From: Chloroflexota bacterium
GTDB taxonomy: Bacteria; Chloroflexota; UBA6077; CF-72
Assembly: GCA_019242065.1 (NCBI GenBank)
Contig: JAFAWJ010000281.1
Location: 1-8,777, forward strand
Direction of reading: 5' to 3'
Length of the DNA stretch: 8,777 nucleotides
Below are positions 1-6,720 of this stretch, piece after piece. A program made the translations under genes and the position numbers. The stretch's first letter is position 1, and every line of letters begins with the position of its first letter. Under the pieces are notes generated by a model. It was not told the DNA's origin and did no database searches. It saw only the letters and a program-made list of their open reading frames with translations.

Positions 1-1
1 G

Positions 2-787
2 CATGCCGTTGCCCCATGGGCACGAATGCGTCTCAACCGGGTTTTGAACGACTATGGAATAGGAACTCTGGAGCTGCTCTGGTGTGCTTTAGCCGACCTC
101 TTGAAAGATAAGTCGCCAGCGGATCCACTCGTCGTCAATCTCAGCCTGGGCCTCATGCCACCTGTAGAGCTCCTGCCGGAGATCTGGTATGGAACGACCC
201 CACCCAGCCAGACTCTCAGTAACCGCGAGATGCTGGTCCTGCAACGACCGTTGCAGCGGCTCATCAAGCAACTGGTTGAGAACAATTGCCTGATCGTTGC
301 CGCGGCTGGCAATGACTCTCTCGAATCAGAGATAGAGACCGGGCGACGGTTTCAACCAAGAATCCCGGCTCGCTTCGACGATGTCCTGGGCGTCGCGGCA
401 ACGGAATGGGGTCATCAGGCTGCGCCATACTCCAACATCGGCGACGTGCCGGTTCTCGGAAACGCACTCGCCAATGTGGGCGGAGGTGTCGCCTCCGACG
501 GGCTGCACCCTCGGGCCGGAGTGGTCGGTATTTATGCAGCTCCGACGTTTCCAGACTCCGTCGCACACAATGATACGGGGTGGGCCGAATGGTCGGGCAC
601 TTCCTTTGCCACGGCTCTCACATCAGGACTCGCGGCAAATTTCTGGGCGACCCGCCTCGAGCACGCCACCCCGGACGCCATGGACATACTCGACGACCTG
701 AACGACGCGGTGCGCCTGGGTGGTCCGTCCGACGTCGCTGGCCTGGTCGTACCACCGGTCACTATGCACGAAAGCTGGCTGCCATGA
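2..787 (+). CDS. Subtilisin-family (S8) serine peptidase, C-terminal part (5' end outside window)
   Basis: Serine endopeptidase of the subtilase fold. The frame is open to the left edge: the eight codons before the first ATG (at 26) read HAVAPWAR, which lines up with the stretch just after the catalytic His in the downstream paralogue. The gene is therefore truncated by the window and does not begin at 26. Visible subtilase landmarks are the NLSLG strand, the oxyanion-hole Asn in AAAGND (codon 311-313), RIPARFDDVLGVAAT, and the nucleophile Ser in WSGTSFATA (codon 602-604), followed by the buried helix SGLAANFWA. The catalytic Asp and His would lie off the left edge; if the architecture matches the paralogue, about 265 residues are missing. 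The stop overlaps the next start (ATGA at 784-787), indicating a two-gene operon with translational coupling. The family call is secure; substrate and cellular location are unknown. Confidence 0.9.
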   Translation, partial: HAVAPWARMRLNRVLNDYGIGTLELLWCALADLLKDKSPADPLVVNLSLGLMPPVELLPEIWYGTTPPSQTLSNREMLVLQRPLQRLIKQLVENNCLIVAAAGNDSLESEIETGRRFQPRIPARFDDVLGVAATEWGHQAAPYSNIGDVPVLGNALANVGGGVASDGLHPRAGVVGIYAAPTFPDSVAHNDTGWAEWSGTSFATALTSGLAANFWATRLEHATPDAMDILDDLNDAVRLGGPSDVAGLVVPPVTMHESWLP

Positions 788-2457
788 CCTCGCCGCCGAC
801 GACGCGGAGGTCGCGCGCGCACCCGACCCGTTGGTATCACTCGGGGGAGATCGTCGTAGCGGCCGAGTTGGGCCCCGACATGCGGGTCTCGGATAGTCAC
901 CGACAGATCCGCGCCGCTCTCGAAGGTGAGCTTGCAGGGCATGCCGGCGGTGTCTTCAGCGATGTCCAATCGCGTCAGGAACCCATCCTGTTCAGAGCGC
1001 CCGGCAGACCAACACTTGCGTTCTTCTTTTTTGATCTGAGAGAAGAGCACCAGCTGACTGCCGTCGGAGATGCGGTCAAGGCTATGCACGCGCTCGACCT
1101 GGAGGGCGATTGGATGGCCCGCACCGGAGCACGTCAGGTCGCGCCGATGCCGCACTGGTTCTCACTCGCCCAGCAGGACTGTGTTGGCGGAAGTCCGGGC
1201 AGCGCACCGCGACCAGTGCCTTCAGACGAGCTTCCCGGCGACAGGGCGCGTTGGCGATATGTCTACCGGGTTGCCCAGCGGGATCTCGACTTCGGCTCGC
1301 GAGCTCGCCATCTGACGAACGCTCAACGCATTCCGGTGGTGGTGCTCGATACGGTACCCGATCAGAAGATCGTCGCCGCGGCTGTCGACAGGTATCGACA
1401 CGTAAACGCGCAATTGGAGTCTCTGTCGCCGGTGGTCGAGGGAGCTACGCCCGCGACACCCGCGGTCGCACTACGAGTCAAACGTGTCGAGGAACAGCAG
1501 CTGCAACTCGCGCCATCGTCTTCAGCGCTGGCACCATACAGCCTGTCCGACCACGGGCTGTTTGTGCTTGGTCTTGTGCGGAGCGTGGCGCCGGACGCGC
1601 CCGTGCAACTCCTGCCAGTGCTCAGCTCCTCGGGTGTGGGGGACCTCGAGACGCTCCTGCGGACGCTGTCACATGTGATCAGCTCCAAGCCCGTAACTCA
1701 GCCGATCATTATCAATCTGAGTCTGGGGATGTTACCTGCTCTCGAGCATCTGCCCTTCTTCTGGTTTGGCGGCTCGTCGCAGAGCGACTCGCGCAGCGAG
1801 ACGGTGACGGATGCGGGCGCTAGCACGAGCAACGATACGGCGTGGTTGCGAGCGAATCACGTCCAGGTGCGCCGTGCGAGCGAGCTGTTGCACTCCGGGT
1901 TGGAGCGTCTGGCTGATTACCTCCTGGATAATAATTGCCTGGTCGTCGCGGCCGCCGGAAACGACTCATTCCGCCGTGTCGAAGCCGGTCGTCCACGGCT
2001 CGGCCCACGCATTCCAGCACGCTACCGGTCAGTCCTCGGAGTAGCTGCCACGACGATGGATGACACGGCTGCTGCAACCTACTCGAATATGTCCGACGAG
2101 TGGGGCTTCGGTGATCATGTGGCAACCTTCGGCGGAGACGTCGACCCATCAGGTGAGCCTGTCGACGGTCTCCTGAGCGTGTACTCGCAGCCATGCTTCC
2201 CATCGTCGAAAACGGGCAAGCTGTCGCATCCAGCGACGAACACAACCGGTTGGGCACGCTGGTCGGGGACGTCCTTCGCGACGGCGATTGTCAGCGGGCT
2301 TGCCGCCAATCTGTGGGCAGTGGGTACAGCAACCAGCGAAGCAAGATTGTCGGCAGCCGATCTTCTCGAAGAAGTTGGTACCGAAGCAGCAGATTTTGCG
2401 CCACTTCTGGGTGCGTCGGCGTTTGCTGTGCGTGGTGCCTGGGAGAAAGCCCCTTGA
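784..2457 (+). CDS. Subtilisin-family (S8) serine peptidase, complete, with unassigned N-terminal region
   Basis: A 557-residue subtilase. A longer open frame begins at 580, but the ATG at 784 is chosen because it overlaps the upstream stop as ATGA and the extra N-terminus would lie wholly inside the preceding gene. All active-site residues are visible: Asp189 in VVVLDT, His257 in DHGLFVLGL, oxyanion Asn393 in AAAGND, and Ser497 in WSGTSFATA. Residues 1-180 match no family I recognise. They show a strand-like AFFFFDL, a helix, and then APMPHW followed by a Gly/Pro-rich linker, which vaguely recalls the end of an I9-type propeptide (inference). No signal peptide or membrane segment is visible, so a cytoplasmic location is likely, unlike secreted subtilisins. 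Spacing between catalytic residues is larger than in subtilisin, and a Ser/Thr-rich insert lies near residues 340-355. It is a paralogue of the upstream gene and may act with it. Confidence 0.93.
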   Translation: MTSPPTTRRSRAHPTRWYHSGEIVVAAELGPDMRVSDSHRQIRAALEGELAGHAGGVFSDVQSRQEPILFRAPGRPTLAFFFFDLREEHQLTAVGDAVKAMHALDLEGDWMARTGARQVAPMPHWFSLAQQDCVGGSPGSAPRPVPSDELPGDRARWRYVYRVAQRDLDFGSRARHLTNAQRIPVVVLDTVPDQKIVAAAVDRYRHVNAQLESLSPVVEGATPATPAVALRVKRVEEQQLQLAPSSSALAPYSLSDHGLFVLGLVRSVAPDAPVQLLPVLSSSGVGDLETLLRTLSHVISSKPVTQPIIINLSLGMLPALEHLPFFWFGGSSQSDSRSETVTDAGASTSNDTAWLRANHVQVRRASELLHSGLERLADYLLDNNCLVVAAAGNDSFRRVEAGRPRLGPRIPARYRSVLGVAATTMDDTAAATYSNMSDEWGFGDHVATFGGDVDPSGEPVDGLLSVYSQPCFPSSKTGKLSHPATNTTGWARWSGTSFATAIVSGLAANLWAVGTATSEARLSAADLLEEVGTEAADFAPLLGASAFAVRGAWEKAP

Positions 2458-2473
2458 GATAGGTCCGCACCCG

Positions 2474-3034
2474 TCACTCGGGCGAATCTACCCACTTGAG
2501 CGGGTCGCGGGCGATGGGCTGGGGTTCGGGGGCGACCGACTCGCCGGCGGCGAGGTGCTGTATCGCCAGCTTTTGCCACTCATGGCGGATCGCGGCGGCG
2601 TTCGACGGAATGCCGGCGCGGGTTCCGGCCACATGCACGCGCGACTTGAACCGCCAGCCTTTGGGCGTTTTGACGTACACGTCTTCGTACCAGCCGGCCC
2701 AGTAGATCTGGTTGGCCGGACCGTCGATCATCAGTAGATACGAGATGCCTTTTGCGCCGTCCTGCGTCGGCACGATGATCTCGCCGACGTTCATGTGGAT
2801 CTGGTTCTGCGGTCCGCGCTGGTGGACCTCGCTGTACGTCCCGTCCGCGGCGCGACCAGCCGCGGCGGCGAGCGCTTCGCGGCCTGGCGGACGTGTGCCG
2901 AACGTCCCGTCCTCGGTATACAGGTCGGCGTAGCCATAGCCGAGGTCGTGATGCTCGCCGGCATCCAGGATGAACATATAGCGGTGGAGTAGCTCCTGAA
3001 TCTCGAGTCGATCTTCGGCGGTCAACGTGAACAT
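2474..3034 (-). CDS. SnoaL-like / NTF2-fold protein (SnoaL_4 type)
   Basis: A 186-residue protein of the NTF2-like cone fold. The family includes polyketide cyclases, dehydratases, isomerases and ring-hydroxylating dioxygenase beta subunits, so the exact reaction is not predictable. The N-terminal helix LTAEDRLEIQELLHRYMFIL followed by D24 and then DLYTEDGTF is the usual opening of SnoaL_4 domains. Later come a central strand set (IHMNVGEIIV, ISYLLMI) and a last strand pair around WYEDVYVKTPKGWRFKSRVH. The open frame extends further upstream, but the ATG at 3034 is preferred: AAGGAG lies 10 nt before it, and the extension would run into the preceding gene. It starts 28 nt after the stop of the solute-binding protein gene, so it is probably the last gene of the operon. 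It ends 16 nt from the convergent subtilase gene. A second SnoaL-like gene opens the same operon. Confidence 0.88.
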   Translation of the reverse strand: MFTLTAEDRLEIQELLHRYMFILDAGEHHDLGYGYADLYTEDGTFGTRPPGREALAAAAGRAADGTYSEVHQRGPQNQIHMNVGEIIVPTQDGAKGISYLLMIDGPANQIYWAGWYEDVYVKTPKGWRFKSRVHVAGTRAGIPSNAAAIRHEWQKLAIQHLAAGESVAPEPQPIARDPLKWVDSPE

Positions 3035-3044
3035 GAACTCGGAT

Positions 3045-3050
3045 CTCCTT
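3045..3050 (-). promoter_or_regulatory. Shine-Dalgarno site fixing the start of the distal SnoaL-like gene
   Basis: On the minus strand this reads AAGGAG, a near-ideal Shine-Dalgarno core, 10 nt before the ATG at 3034. It lies in the 28-nt gap after the upstream gene's stop and is the main reason for rejecting the longer open frame that starts at 3184. Confidence 0.75.
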
Positions 3051-3062
3051 TGTGTCCCCCAG

Positions 3063-4712
3063 TTAGCCGAGCCAGGCGTCCGTGAAGGTGAAGAAGTCAT
3101 TCCGTCGATGCCCGACGCCGTGCACCTGCCTGGTCGCCAGCGCCCGCGTAGAACTCGAGGCAATCGGTAGATCGAAGCAGGCATCCAGCAAGAAATCGTT
3201 GATTTGCGAGTACAACTGCGTCCGTTTGGTCGGGTCGACCTCGGTCGACGCAGTGGTGACGAGCGTGGTGTACTGCGGATCGTGGAAGTCCGCGTTGTTG
3301 ACGCGATAGTTCAGGCTGGCATCCGCGGTGAGCACCGTCACCGGCTGGAAATTGGACCAGACATCGCCCGCCAGATACGCCTGGAACTGGTGCCCGTTCA
3401 TCCGCGCCAACATCGATCCCTGATTCATCTGGGTGAGCGTCATCGTGACGCCAATGCTCGCGAGGTCGCCCTGGATGATCTGGGCGATCGCGTTGTACGC
3501 GGGATTGGTCGCGCTCATCAGGGTTTCAAACGAGGTGCCGATGAGTCCCGCTTCGGTGAACAAGGACCGAGCCTTGTCGAGGTCGTGGTTGTACACCACT
3601 TGTTTCGGAGGCTCGTCGGCGGGCGTCCCCGGTGGCCACGGCAGATCGCGTGGCTGCTCGAGACCGAGTAAGACCGTCTGTGCGATTCGCTGGCGGTCGA
3701 TCGCATAGTTGAGTGCCTGTCGTGCGCGTTTGTCGTCAAAGGGCGGTGCGTTGGGATTGGGTTGAAGAATGAAAAAACTCCCCGGATTCGGCAGTGTCAA
3801 TGGCTGGAACTTGGGATCGTCTTTGACACGGTTGAAGTCGATAATCGCCGGCAGCAGCGTGAAATCGAGCGCGCCAGACTCGAACTGGACCTCTTGCGCC
3901 TGGGCGTCCTTGGCGATTGTCAACTGAATGCTGTCGAGGTAGGGCCGGCCACTCATCCAGTAATTGGGGTTCTTCCCGTACGTGGCGTGGTCGCCCTGGA
4001 CCCATTCGACCAGCGTGAAGGGTCCGGTGCCGACGGCGGACGACTGTGCGTTGGGACCCTCGACGCTCTCCTTGTTGACCATGTTGAATAGCGAAAAGAA
4101 GTCGAAGACGTTGACCCAGGGCTGCTGCGTCGAGATCACGACCGTGTATTTATCCGAGGCTGACCAGGTGGTATCGGGTGGAATGAAACCGGAGAAGATG
4201 CCGGCGGAGATCTTCGGATCCAGGATGCGGTTGAGGTTATAGATGAGGTCGTCGCTGGTGAATTCGCGGCCGGTGTGGTACAGGACTCCCTTCCGCAGCG
4301 TGACGCTGATGCGACGACCGTCGGTGCTCTGGTCCCAACTTTCGGCCAGTAAAGGCTGCGGGTTCAAGTTGTCGTCGTAGACGATCAGCGGCTCGTACAC
4401 GATCCACGAGCTCAAGCCATTGCCCGGGTGGTGGTAGTGGCCGTCGATCGGAATCAAATCGGTCAGGGACGCTGCCCGCAGGGTACCGCCGGTCGTCGGT
4501 TGCTGCGCCGCGGCGGGCGTGGCCGTGGACACCCCCGAGCTCGTGGACGTGGCGGCGGGTGCGGTCGCCGCCGCACCCGGGTTGGTGGGCGGGCGGATGC
4601 CCGCGCAGGCGCTCAGCAGACTTGCCCCGGCGCCCAACCCCACGAGCAGGAGCAAACGCCGCCGAGTCAACGGTGCCCAACTCGAATCCATTGCTGATTG
4701 CGTCGACTGCAT
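3063..4712 (-). CDS. ABC transporter solute-binding lipoprotein, family 5 (SBP_bac_5, peptide/oligopeptide type)
   Basis: A 549-residue extracytoplasmic receptor for an ABC importer. Family 5 binds peptides, but also nickel, opines and diverse small organics. The N-terminus has a Tat-like signal: TRRR at 16-19, a hydrophobic stretch LLLLVGLGAGASLL, and the lipobox LSAC with Cys36 as the lipidated residue. A Thr/Ala/Pro-rich linker follows to about residue 70. The mature domain shows family-5 signatures: LLAESWDQSTDGRRISVTLR, then GREFTSDDLIYNLNRI, VGTGPFTLVEW, NPNYW, and RARQALNYAIDRQRI. The ATG at 4712 has GGGGGA 10 nt upstream; a GTG at 4730 is possible and would add six residues. It lies 117 nt after LLM 1 and 28 nt before the distal SnoaL-like gene. 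No permease or ATPase gene is in the window, so it either works with components encoded elsewhere or the transporter is scattered. The ligand is unknown. Confidence 0.95.
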   Translation of the reverse strand: MQSTQSAMDSSWAPLTRRRLLLLVGLGAGASLLSACAGIRPPTNPGAAATAPAATSTSSGVSTATPAAAQQPTTGGTLRAASLTDLIPIDGHYHHPGNGLSSWIVYEPLIVYDDNLNPQPLLAESWDQSTDGRRISVTLRKGVLYHTGREFTSDDLIYNLNRILDPKISAGIFSGFIPPDTTWSASDKYTVVISTQQPWVNVFDFFSLFNMVNKESVEGPNAQSSAVGTGPFTLVEWVQGDHATYGKNPNYWMSGRPYLDSIQLTIAKDAQAQEVQFESGALDFTLLPAIIDFNRVKDDPKFQPLTLPNPGSFFILQPNPNAPPFDDKRARQALNYAIDRQRIAQTVLLGLEQPRDLPWPPGTPADEPPKQVVYNHDLDKARSLFTEAGLIGTSFETLMSATNPAYNAIAQIIQGDLASIGVTMTLTQMNQGSMLARMNGHQFQAYLAGDVWSNFQPVTVLTADASLNYRVNNADFHDPQYTTLVTTASTEVDPTKRTQLYSQINDFLLDACFDLPIASSSTRALATRQVHGVGHRRNDFFTFTDAWLG

Positions 4713-4722
4713 GGTGCGACCA

Positions 4723-4728
4723 TCCCCC
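4723..4728 (-). promoter_or_regulatory. Possible Shine-Dalgarno site for the solute-binding protein
   Basis: On the minus strand this reads GGGGGA, 10 nt before the ATG at 4712. It overlaps the alternative GTG start at 4730. That GTG has its own weaker candidate, AGGGGA, only 4 nt upstream. The ATG is favoured, but the choice is not certain. Confidence 0.4.
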
Positions 4729-4829
4729 ACGAGATCCCCTGAGGAGTCTCATACGCATGTTTTGCGCGTGTTTGCGGTCAGTGAAGCCGTCATACCCAGA
4801 TTCGACAACCGATCGCCCTGATAACTGGA

Positions 4830-5750
4830 TCACATCACAACTCGCGGCAGAATTTCCTCCCCGATCTGATCGACGACCTCCAGGCTGCCAGGTTCCGCTG
4901 TGAGATTGATGGCGAGCACCACCAGCTCGAGTCCAAACCCTTCGAGCTGTTTGATGTCGTCGACGATTTTGCCGATGCTGCCGCGCAGTGGTCGGCCCTC
5001 CGGGTCGTCGGGTCCAATCGTGCAATTGGCTTTGACGGAGAGGGTGATCGTCGCCGGATCGCGACCCGCCGCCTCTGCCATCTCGTGCAGACGGGCGATC
5101 CGCTTGTGGAAATTGTCCAGGGTTGGCGGCTCCCTGCGCGCGCCGGGGCTCCCGCCCAGCAGGCCGTGCCAGCCGTCGGCAAGCCGCACGATGCGTCGAA
5201 AGGCGCCTTCGCTGTCACCACCGAGCCAGATGGGGGGATGCGGTTTTTGCAGCGGCTTCGGATCGCAGGTGATGTCGGAACAGTCCACGAACTCGCCGTG
5301 GAATTCGATGACGTCCTGGGTCCACGCCAGCTTGAGGACCTGGAGACATTCGTCGGTGATGGCCGCCCGCCGTTCGAAGGGTAGACCGAGCGTGCGAAAC
5401 TCCTGCTCCAGGTAGCCGGTGCCGCCACCATAGATCACGCGGCCGCCCGAGAGCTGGTCGAGCGTCGCCAGCATCCGCGCTTGTAGCAGCGGATGGCGGT
5501 ACGGCGTCGGCATGATCGTGAAACCCAGTTTCAACGCCTGGGTGCGACCGGCAATGACGGACAGCGTGGTTTGCGATTCGTACAGGACGGAGCCCATGCC
5601 CGGGACGTACGCCGTCGGAATGGCGACGTGGTCGGCAACCCAGACGGAGTGCAGCCCGAGGCGCTCGGCGCGGTCGGCGGTCTCGAGGATGTCGGCCGGA
5701 TTGGCCAGGCCTCGGTAGTTCGGCAGCGTGATTCCAATGTTGACGCTCAC
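4830..5750 (-). CDS. LLM-class (luciferase-like) oxidoreductase, probably F420-dependent (LLM 1)
   Basis: A 306-residue TIM-barrel enzyme of the bacterial luciferase-like superfamily. Members use reduced FMN or coenzyme F420 for monooxygenation or hydride transfer. Features in order: the first barrel strand NIGITLPNY, AERLGLHSVWVADH (29-41), LGFTIMPTPYRHP (75-87), the hallmark TLDQLSGGR (96-104) followed by VIYGGGTGY, and PIWLGGDSEGAFRR with ADGWHG. This pattern resembles the F420-dependent subgroup of single-chain LLM proteins; F420 rather than FMN is inferred, not shown. The start is GTG at 5750, with AGGGG 6 nt upstream and an N-terminus that matches family practice (V-x-V-x-I-G-I-x-L-P-N). 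A longer ATG frame from 5804 would add 18 residues unlike the family. It is a paralogue of the upstream LLM 2 and has its own candidate promoter/operator in the 81-nt gap. The substrate is unknown. Confidence 0.93.
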   Translation of the reverse strand: MSVNIGITLPNYRGLANPADILETADRAERLGLHSVWVADHVAIPTAYVPGMGSVLYESQTTLSVIAGRTQALKLGFTIMPTPYRHPLLQARMLATLDQLSGGRVIYGGGTGYLEQEFRTLGLPFERRAAITDECLQVLKLAWTQDVIEFHGEFVDCSDITCDPKPLQKPHPPIWLGGDSEGAFRRIVRLADGWHGLLGGSPGARREPPTLDNFHKRIARLHEMAEAAGRDPATITLSVKANCTIGPDDPEGRPLRGSIGKIVDDIKQLEGFGLELVVLAINLTAEPGSLEVVDQIGEEILPRVVM

Positions 5751-5756
5751 CTGAAA

Positions 5757-5761
5757 CCCCT
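5757..5761 (-). promoter_or_regulatory. Shine-Dalgarno site deciding the GTG start of LLM 1
   Basis: The minus strand reads AGGGG with 6 nt before the GTG at 5750. This supports the GTG over the upstream in-frame ATG at 5804. Confidence 0.6.
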
Positions 5762-5803
5762 GTCCGTAGTATACGACGCAATATACGATCCAACGGACGG
5801 ACA
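5761..5803 (-). promoter_or_regulatory. Candidate internal promoter with flanking inverted repeat (possible operator)
   Basis: In the 81-nt gap between the two LLM genes, perfect 7-bp arms TGTCCGT (5761-5767) and ACGGACA (5797-5803) frame an AT-rich core. On the minus strand the core holds two near-consensus -10 boxes, TATATT (5780-5785) and TATACT (5768-5773), each preceded by TCG in a short direct repeat TCGTATA. A weak -35, TTCCTT, lies 17 nt upstream of TATATT. Such an AT-rich island is unusual in this GC-rich DNA. The arrangement suggests a promoter driving LLM 1, the solute-binding protein and the distal SnoaL gene, controlled by a dimeric repressor. The pattern is seen; the function is inferred. 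Confidence 0.4.
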
Positions 5804-5831
5804 AGGAACGCGCGCCAGATTGGACGCTGGT

Positions 5832-6719
5832 TCAATCGCGGAAGTGGGGAATCACCTCGCCAGCGATGTGCTGCATCTTGTCGCGCAACAGCGGCACGTT
5901 GCCAGTGTCAGGCGCCAGGACCACGTGCTCGACACCAACTCGCTCGTACTCGCGGATCGCGTCGACCATCGCCTGGGAACTGCCGTCGAAGGGCGACGCG
6001 GGTGCGCCCGGCGGTGGATTCAGCCGAATATTTGCGCGCGCCGACAGATAGATCTCGCCCGGGTCGCGGCCCGCCGCCGCGGCCATCGCTTTGATCTGCT
6101 CGGCGCCGGTACGGTAGTTGTCCGGTGACAGGCCATTGGGATGCCAGCCATCACCCAGCAGCGCCGTCCGCTTCATGGCGCCAGGGCTCGCCCCGCCAAC
6201 CCACATCGGTAGCGGGCGTTGAACCGGCTTGGGCGAAAAGCGCAGGTTGTCGAAGCGCCAGTCCGTGCCGCTGAAGGCCGGCAGCTCAGAGGTCCACAGC
6301 TCGCGCATCACGCGCATCATCTCGTTGGCGATCGCTCCACGACGATGGAAGTCGAGCCCCAGTGCGTCAGACTCCTCGCGTGTACCGCCGGCGCCGACAC
6401 CCAGCACGAAGCGGCCGCCTGACAACTGATCGAGCGTCGCGGCGTACTTCGCCAGTTCGATGGGATTGTGATACGGCAGCACCATGACCGACGTACCCAG
6501 CGTGATGGTGGTGGTCCTGGCGGCCAGGAACGACAGCACAGCCAGAGGGTGAAAGTACGGCTTGTTGTCCAGCCGGTCGCGAACGAAGCCGATGTTGAGC
6601 AGATGGTCCATGGTCCAGATGGAGTCGAAGCCGAGCTCCTCGGCCTGCTGGCCCAGGGCCACCACGTCGCGCACGTCGTCCACGCCCCAGTTGTTGGGGA
6701 CGGTGATGCCTATCTTCAT
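5832..6719 (-). CDS. LLM-class (luciferase-like) oxidoreductase, probably F420-dependent (LLM 2)
   Basis: A 295-residue luciferase-like TIM-barrel oxidoreductase. Visible elements: first strand MKIGITVPNNWG, AEELGFDSIWTMDHLL (26-41), LGTSVMVLPYHNP (74-86), the hallmark TLDQLSGGR (95-103) followed by FVLGVGAGG, then MWVGGASPGAMKRTALLGDGWHP. The C-terminus ends in a helix before EVIPHFRD, as in LLM 1. The cofactor (F420 or FMN) is not provable from sequence; overall form favours the F420-type subgroup. The ATG at 6719 begins 1 nt after the TGA of the SnoaL-like gene (TGATATG), and no Shine-Dalgarno is visible, so translation is probably coupled to that gene. It is clearly paralogous to LLM 1, but only this copy has the insert around residues 42-57 (NIGFVRDRLDNKPYF in place of a Pro/Gly/Met-rich loop). 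The two may therefore act on successive intermediates or different substrates. Confidence 0.94.
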   Translation of the reverse strand: MKIGITVPNNWGVDDVRDVVALGQQAEELGFDSIWTMDHLLNIGFVRDRLDNKPYFHPLAVLSFLAARTTTITLGTSVMVLPYHNPIELAKYAATLDQLSGGRFVLGVGAGGTREESDALGLDFHRRGAIANEMMRVMRELWTSELPAFSGTDWRFDNLRFSPKPVQRPLPMWVGGASPGAMKRTALLGDGWHPNGLSPDNYRTGAEQIKAMAAAAGRDPGEIYLSARANIRLNPPPGAPASPFDGSSQAMVDAIREYERVGVEHVVLAPDTGNVPLLRDKMQHIAGEVIPHFRD

Positions 6720-6720
6720 A

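Noticed and set aside
580..783. Upstream extension of the second subtilase from an ATG at 580
   Set aside because: It lies entirely within the first subtilase in another frame, has Arg/Gly/His-rich shadow-like composition, and the ATGA at 784 is a typical coupled start.
532..1155. 207-codon minus-strand open frame under the subtilase pair
   Set aside because: Arg- and Ser-rich translation with no recognisable motif, antisense to two well-supported S8 genes; a shadow of GC-rich coding DNA.
2470..2482. Possible terminator hairpin CCCG-TCACT-CGGG at the convergent junction
   Set aside because: Only a 4-bp stem, overlapping the end of the SnoaL-like gene, and with no T-run on either strand.
3035..3184. 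N-terminal extension of the distal SnoaL-like protein
   Set aside because: It would overlap the end of the solute-binding protein gene, is unlike the family, and the ATG at 3034 has a good Shine-Dalgarno.
4735..4775. Hairpin GCGCA-AAACA-TGCGT (minus strand) in the 117-nt gap before the solute-binding protein gene
   Set aside because: A short stem with a wobble pair and no T-run; not enough for a terminator or riboswitch. No clear promoter was seen in this gap either.
4237..5025. 262-codon minus-strand open frame across the LLM 1/solute-binding protein boundary
   Set aside because: Arg/Gly/His-rich, crosses two real genes in a different frame, and shows no motif.
5751..5804. ATG start at 5804 for LLM 1
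   Set aside because: The extra 18 residues are unlike LLM N-termini and would be encoded by the AT-rich promoter/operator block; GTG 5750 has a proper Shine-Dalgarno.
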